Positions 54,701 to 57,652 of a stretch of DNA of 57,652 nucleotides are shown here, piece after piece (positions within the stretch are counted from its first letter, which is position 1; every line of letters begins with the position of its first letter). The notes below the pieces were generated by a model that worked only from the letters and a program-made list of their open reading frames with translations, had not been told where the DNA came from and did not search any database. Made by a program: the position numbers and the translations under genes. The stretch is from Kamptonema formosum PCC 10802 (lineage in GTDB: Bacteria; Cyanobacteriota; Cyanobacteriia; Cyanobacteriales; Oscillatoriaceae): the NCBI RefSeq assembly GCF_000332335.1, contig NZ_KB235948.1, forward strand, positions 6,586,252 through 6,643,903. Direction: 5' to 3'.

Positions 54701-55980
54701 AAGCTTACGCGGTCGCCCCGATATTTTCGGGAGAGGCGCTCTGGGGCTTATTGGCCATCTACCAAAATACCGCATCCCGTCACTGGCAATCCTGGGAGAT
54801 AGAATTGCTCGAACAAATTGCCAGCCAACTGGCGATCGCCATCCAGCAATCCGAAATTTACGGGCAACTTCAGCTCGAATTGCACCAACGCGAGCAAACC
54901 GAAGCGATCCTGCGGGAGTCGGAACGTCGCTGGCGATTTCTCCTGGACAACGTGCAATTGCTCGTCGTCGGACTTGACCCAGCGGGTGCGGTGAATTACG
55001 TCAATCCTTTCTTCTTGAAGCTGACCGGCTACGCCGAATCGGAAGTATTGGGCCAGAACTGGTTTGAAACCTTTTTGCCTGTCTCCCACCGGCAGCAGCT
55101 GCAAAGGATTTTCTCGGAAATTTTGGCCTCTAACGCGCACCCGTACTATCATAATTTGATTCTAACCAAATGGCGAGAGGAACGATTTATTGCTTGGAAC
55201 AATACGCTGCTCAGAGATTCTGCCGGCAGGATCATCGGCACAGTCAGTATTGGCGAAGACATTACGGAACGGCATAAAATCGAGGAGATGAAAAATGAGT
55301 TCATTGGCATCGTCAGCCATGAACTCCGCACCCCCCTGACTGCGATTCGCGCCTCCTTGGGCTTGCTGAAAACCGGCATCTACGACAAAAAGCCAGATAA
55401 GTTCAAACGCATGATTGAGATTGCCTTAACCGACAGCGAGCGATTAGTGCGTCTCGTCAACGATATTCTCGACTTGGAGCGGTTAGAGTCGGGTCGAGCT
55501 ATCCTGGAGAAAACAGCCTGCAAGGCAGCTGATTTAATCCAGCAGGCGGTAGAGGGAGTGCGAGCGATTGCCGACCGGCAGCACATCACCCTGTCTGTCC
55601 ACCCCACCGATGTCGAAGTCTGGGCGGCACCCGATGCCATCGTGCAAACTCTGACGAACCTGTTGAGCAACGCCCTGAAATTCTCACCTCCCGATACCGC
55701 GATTACCATCAGCGCTGAGCGACAAGCGGATCGGGCGCTATTCCAAGTCAGAGATCTCGGGCGCGGCATTCCCGCAGATAAGCTAGAAGCTATCTTCGGA
55801 CGATTCCAGCAAGTGGATGCCTCCGACTCTCGCGATAAAGGAGGCACCGGCTTGGGACTGGCAATCTGTCGCAGTATTATTGAACAGCATGGGGGGCGAA
55901 TCTGGGCTGAAAGCACGATAGGTGCCGGCAGTACCTTTTTCTTCACCCTACCCTTACCAGTAGATCGTGCCAATGACTAG
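51781..55980 (+). CDS. Membrane histidine kinase with two cyanobacteriochrome-like GAF domains
   Basis: A 1399-residue sensor kinase. Three to four N-terminal membrane helices form a DUF4118-type unit (about 10-105). PAS domains alternate with GAF domains. GAF 1 (about 255-410) has DPCF at 324-327 and the chromophore-type Cys-His at 354-355 (IDNCHIELL). GAF 2 (about 865-1030) has the red/green-type signature WEDTYLQETGGG at 931-942 and Cys-His at 963-964 (LQPCHVELL). The kinase core has H-box FIGIVSHELRTPL with His 1180, then N-, G1- and G2-boxes (LGLAICRSIIEQHGG). Probably a light sensor that signals to the neighbouring regulators (inference). Confidence 0.9.
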   Translation: MMRVYRRCWPYGVAIGSTASALLVALWLKPLLSPIVSPLFYIAIIFSAWYGGFRPGMVAAVLSTLTISYFFIAPRNQFWVERPEGLLQLGLFLLVALTIDLLTDNFHESKKKVERLSRQLAQENAEQLRMALEGAQMGMWDWNLVTGEVKWSPEHALLLGLDPDAFEGKYQTFDTCVHPEDRQGLERALQEALQTRSIYQHEYRVIWPDGSTHWIEARGRGFYEETGQPVRMTGTIMDIDGRKQAETLLHQQFERQRLVMEIAQRIRQSLNLEELLQTTVDQVRQFMQCDRVIIFQFAPDWSGTVVVESVGSEWTAILSTQIYDPCFGKNYIEPFKQGLFTAKSDIYTAGIDNCHIELLATFQVRANLVVGISKGEKLWGLLIAHHCASPREWQPAEIELMRQLATQAGIAIQQADLFERVQTELRERKLVEAALRESEIQLQRQLAEIETIYQSAPIGLNVLDTDLRFVRINQRLAEINGFSVGAHIGRTVRELLPEMAGTTENILHSILETGQPLLNVEITGETPAQPGVQRTWVESFLPLKDGERIIGISTVCEEITERKQAQLTLQQLNAELEERVAQRTAELTEVNDRLLVALLEKEHAYQLLKEQAQLLELAHDSIITCDLNSAISFWNQGAESMYGWSKAEAFGQDLHAFLKTQFPKPPGEILAELLEKGYWEGELVHFTRDNRPVTVASRWVLQKDDAGRPIKVLEINNDISERKQAEKALKLSEEKYRRIVHTASEGIWVIDAEGKTNFVNPRMVEMLGYSAEEMMGESLFAFMDEAWEAIAAAKLQSRRQGITEQHDFKFRCKDGSDLWCIICTSPILDEAGQFLGALGMVADITARKRAEKALQQQAKQEQLLFSITQAIRQSLDLNATLNTAVTEVRQTLQVERAAVYRFNVDWSGDFVVESVTPDWVKLVTPDVKKVWEDTYLQETGGGRFQNRETFVVADIYTAGLQPCHVELLQQFQAKAYAVAPIFSGEALWGLLAIYQNTASRHWQSWEIELLEQIASQLAIAIQQSEIYGQLQLELHQREQTEAILRESERRWRFLLDNVQLLVVGLDPAGAVNYVNPFFLKLTGYAESEVLGQNWFETFLPVSHRQQLQRIFSEILASNAHPYYHNLILTKWREERFIAWNNTLLRDSAGRIIGTVSIGEDITERHKIEEMKNEFIGIVSHELRTPLTAIRASLGLLKTGIYDKKPDKFKRMIEIALTDSERLVRLVNDILDLERLESGRAILEKTACKAADLIQQAVEGVRAIADRQHITLSVHPTDVEVWAAPDAIVQTLTNLLSNALKFSPPDTAITISAERQADRALFQVRDLGRGIPADKLEAIFGRFQQVDASDSRDKGGTGLGLAICRSIIEQHGGRIWAESTIGAGSTFFFTLPLPVDRAND

Positions 55981-56359
55981 CAAACAAGTTTTAATTGTAG
56001 ATGACGAGGAGCGCCTCCGGGAACTGGTGCAAGCTTGCCTGGAAGACTTGGGAGGATGGGCCACCCTGACGGCGGGCTCGGGCCAGGAAGCCCTGAAATT
56101 GGCCCAGACCGAAGCAATTGATGCCATCCTGCTGGATGTGTCGATGCCGGAGATAGACGGAGTTGCGGTGTTTGAGCAACTTCAGGCTTCCCCCGCCACC
56201 CAAGCGATTCCAGTCATTCTGCTGACGGCGAAAGTGCTGCCCAGCGATCGGGCCCGTTTTGCTCAAATGGGCGTTGCTGGGGTGATTGCCAAACCCTTTG
56301 ACCCCGCCACGATCAGCGAGGAAGTGGCCCATATTCTCGGCTGGCCGGCAGAATGTTAA
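55973..56359 (+). CDS. Single-domain response regulator (REC)
   Basis: A 128-residue receiver starting at ATG 55973, overlapping the kinase stop. DDEE near the start, the acceptor Asp in AILLDVSMPEIDG, the Thr in LLTAKV and the Lys in IAKPFDP are all present. No output domain, so it relays phosphate or acts by protein contact. Translational coupling to the kinase (ATGACTAG) suggests it is its direct partner. Confidence 0.93.
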   Translation: MTSKQVLIVDDEERLRELVQACLEDLGGWATLTAGSGQEALKLAQTEAIDAILLDVSMPEIDGVAVFEQLQASPATQAIPVILLTAKVLPSDRARFAQMGVAGVIAKPFDPATISEEVAHILGWPAEC

Positions 56360-56437
56360 GTTTTTATAAGAGCCTCTTATCTTTATCAGTTTTTTATTTT
56401 TGTCATTTAGCTTCTTAAGTACCCCTCCGGAAGCTAT

Positions 56438-56953
56438 TTGACAGATTCACTCATGCACTCGATTTACTGGACGGCGCTGCAAAGCTTAAATGAACTCACC
56501 CAATTCATGCAGGATTCATTGGCCAGCTTCCTGGAAGATTGCCAGCAAACAACTTTGTGGATTGGCCACACAGATGAGGTGGCGGTGGCTGCGATTGCCA
56601 TTCACGAAACCAAGAATGAAGTTTTGGTCGAAGTCCACATTCCTGATGCTGATGGCCAAACGCTAGATGTTGAATTAAGTCCGGAAACCGCTCTAGTGCG
56701 GGGAAAATGGCCAGAAAAAAGAGAAGTGGAAGGTTATTTTCATCCGGGCCGATTTCAAAGTTTAATTCCCCTGCCCTATCCGGTTCATCCTGAAAGCGTT
56801 TGTGCGGAATTCAAGAATGATATTTTGAAATTTCGGATGCTCAAACAGCGCTCGATTACACAATATAAGGTTAGGGTGGATTTGGGACGTTCAAGTGTCG
56901 CCCTTCACCGGCGCGATCGCGAGTTGCCAGAACCTAAAAAGGTAATTGGTTAA
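56438..56953 (+). CDS. Hsp20-like (alpha-crystallin fold) protein
   Basis: A 171-residue protein. TTG 56438 has GGAAG upstream; ATG 56453 (MHSIYWTALQ) is the alternative. The C-terminal two thirds (about 55-155) have the beta-sandwich pattern of small heat-shock proteins: VAAIAIHETKNEVLVEVHIP, LDVELSPETALVRGKWPE and NDILKFRMLK. The IxI/V tail motif is not clear. The N-terminal ~50 residues are helical. It sits between two receiver genes, an unusual place for an Hsp20. It may act as a stress chaperone or a partner of these receivers (inference). Confidence 0.75.
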   Translation: MTDSLMHSIYWTALQSLNELTQFMQDSLASFLEDCQQTTLWIGHTDEVAVAAIAIHETKNEVLVEVHIPDADGQTLDVELSPETALVRGKWPEKREVEGYFHPGRFQSLIPLPYPVHPESVCAEFKNDILKFRMLKQRSITQYKVRVDLGRSSVALHRRDRELPEPKKVIG

Positions 56954-56965
56954 TCCGAGAAGAAA

Positions 56966-57385
56966 ATGAAGACTTTAGAGCGGGTGAGAATGCCGGTTAA
57001 ATCCATATTAGTAATCGACGATGAAAGGGCCATCTGCGAGGTCGTGAAACTCTGTCTGTCCGATTTAGGCGGTTGGGATGTCTTCGCCGTTAACTCCCCC
57101 TTAGAAGGGTTGCGGAGAGCCTCACTCGACCGTCCAGATGCGATTGTAGTGGATATCTCAATGCCAGAAATGGACGGGTTTACATTTTTGGAGCGACTCC
57201 GAAATAATCCAGACACTCAAGCGATTCCTGTGGTGCTGCTTAGTGCTAAGGCGCGGTGGCTCGATCCGCAAGTGCTGCGGAAGTATAAAATTGCCGGTGC
57301 AATAGCCAAACCCTTCGACGCGACTGCTCTCTCCGCTCGGATTGCCGCATTCCTGGGCTGGGATTTTCCGTCACTTACAGATTGA
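56966..57385 (+). CDS. Single-domain response regulator (REC)
   Basis: A 139-residue receiver with GAGAAG before its ATG, 12 bases after the Hsp20-like gene. Acidic pair DDE in VIDDERAICEVV, acceptor Asp in AIVVDISMPEMDG, Ser in LLSAKA and Lys in IAKPFDA are intact. It is a close paralogue of the receiver at 55973 (shared GGWDV/GGWAT, SMPEMDG, TQAIPV), so one likely arose by local duplication. No output domain. Confidence 0.93.
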   Translation: MKTLERVRMPVKSILVIDDERAICEVVKLCLSDLGGWDVFAVNSPLEGLRRASLDRPDAIVVDISMPEMDGFTFLERLRNNPDTQAIPVVLLSAKARWLDPQVLRKYKIAGAIAKPFDATALSARIAAFLGWDFPSLTD

Positions 57386-57438
57386 ATCGGTGGCTTTCTC
57401 TCTCCGCTTAACCTGACCCAAGCGCCACAAATTGGATT

Positions 57439-57652
57439 CAATTATAGCATGGTTAAGACATTAATGACATGGCTTATGGGGCTCATGCGCATGGGGCTCA
57501 TGCGCATGGGGCTCATGCGCATGGGGTAAGTAGGGGCGGGTTCACCCAAGATGTTTCTGGGTTTTACCAGATGTTAGTAAACCCGCCCCTACCAGCTTTT
57601 GCGTGATGCCATGCATGCGTGATGCGATGATGCCCATGTACTAACCTAAATG
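57439..57652 (+). repeat. Repeat cluster at the end of the window
   Basis: Begins CAATTATAGCATGG and ends ACTAACCTAAATG, a TATAGCAG-type element that may continue outside. Inside are three copies of the 15-base unit GGGGCTCATGCGCAT (57478-57522) and a fourth 61-bp TAGGGGCGGG element (57531-57591). Confidence 0.65.

Noticed and set aside
1-57652. tRNA or rRNA genes
   Set aside because: I found no cloverleaf-like sequence with a TTCRA-type arm and no rRNA stretches by eye; a covariance search would be decisive.

Overview
The window looks like chromosomal DNA of a cyanobacterium, most likely a filamentous non-heterocystous one (inference, no rRNA is present). The signs are glgC, PEP-CTERM surface proteins, phytochrome-like GAF domains, an Mrp operon in the order C-D-E-F-G-A-B, scattered GCGATCGC (HIP1) sites, very frequent GCCGGY motifs and many short intergenic repeat families.

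Layout. 0.3-5.2 kb: glgC, a small P-loop kinase, a DnaJ/CbpA-type co-chaperone, and two peroxiredoxins on the minus strand. 5.9-9.6 kb: a methyltransferase with three N-terminal repeat modules, a decayed UPF0175/DUF3368 toxin-antitoxin pair, an intact RelE-type pair, and a small gene behind polA. 9.6-15.2 kb: polA and two PEP-CTERM secreted proteins. 16-20.6 kb: a YjbQ-family protein, a leftover histidine-kinase tail, and a multi-PAS histidine kinase with an intergenic-type repeat inside its ATPase domain. 20.7-25.1 kb: an NRPS-like synthetase (ligase-PCP-C-PCP-TE) whose second adenylation domain is reduced to its last motif. 25.5-30.9 kb: SOUL protein, DUF1400-like protein, SPFH/band-7 protein, folP, tpiA and a conserved membrane protein. 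31.2-35.2 kb: the Mrp cation/proton antiporter operon.

36.0-48.8 kb is the most unusual part. It holds a ParB-like protein and then a run of genes on one strand: a tandem AAA+ protein (ClpB-D2-like plus CbbX/SpoVK-like, with an unrecognised N-terminal region), a zinc-ribbon coiled-coil protein, an HSPA12-type Hsp70, three more coiled-coil proteins, and an NrdG-like radical-SAM protein followed by a strong terminator. The block lies between two arrays of the same 136-bp tandem repeat in the same orientation (about 35.5 kb and 49.2 kb). I infer a chaperone-like multi-protein system of unknown purpose: an unfoldase, an Hsp70 ATPase, coiled-coil scaffolds and a radical enzyme.

49.9-57.4 kb is a signalling cluster: a multi-receiver response regulator, a 1399-residue histidine kinase with two cyanobacteriochrome-like GAF domains of different types, two single receivers, and an Hsp20-like protein between them.
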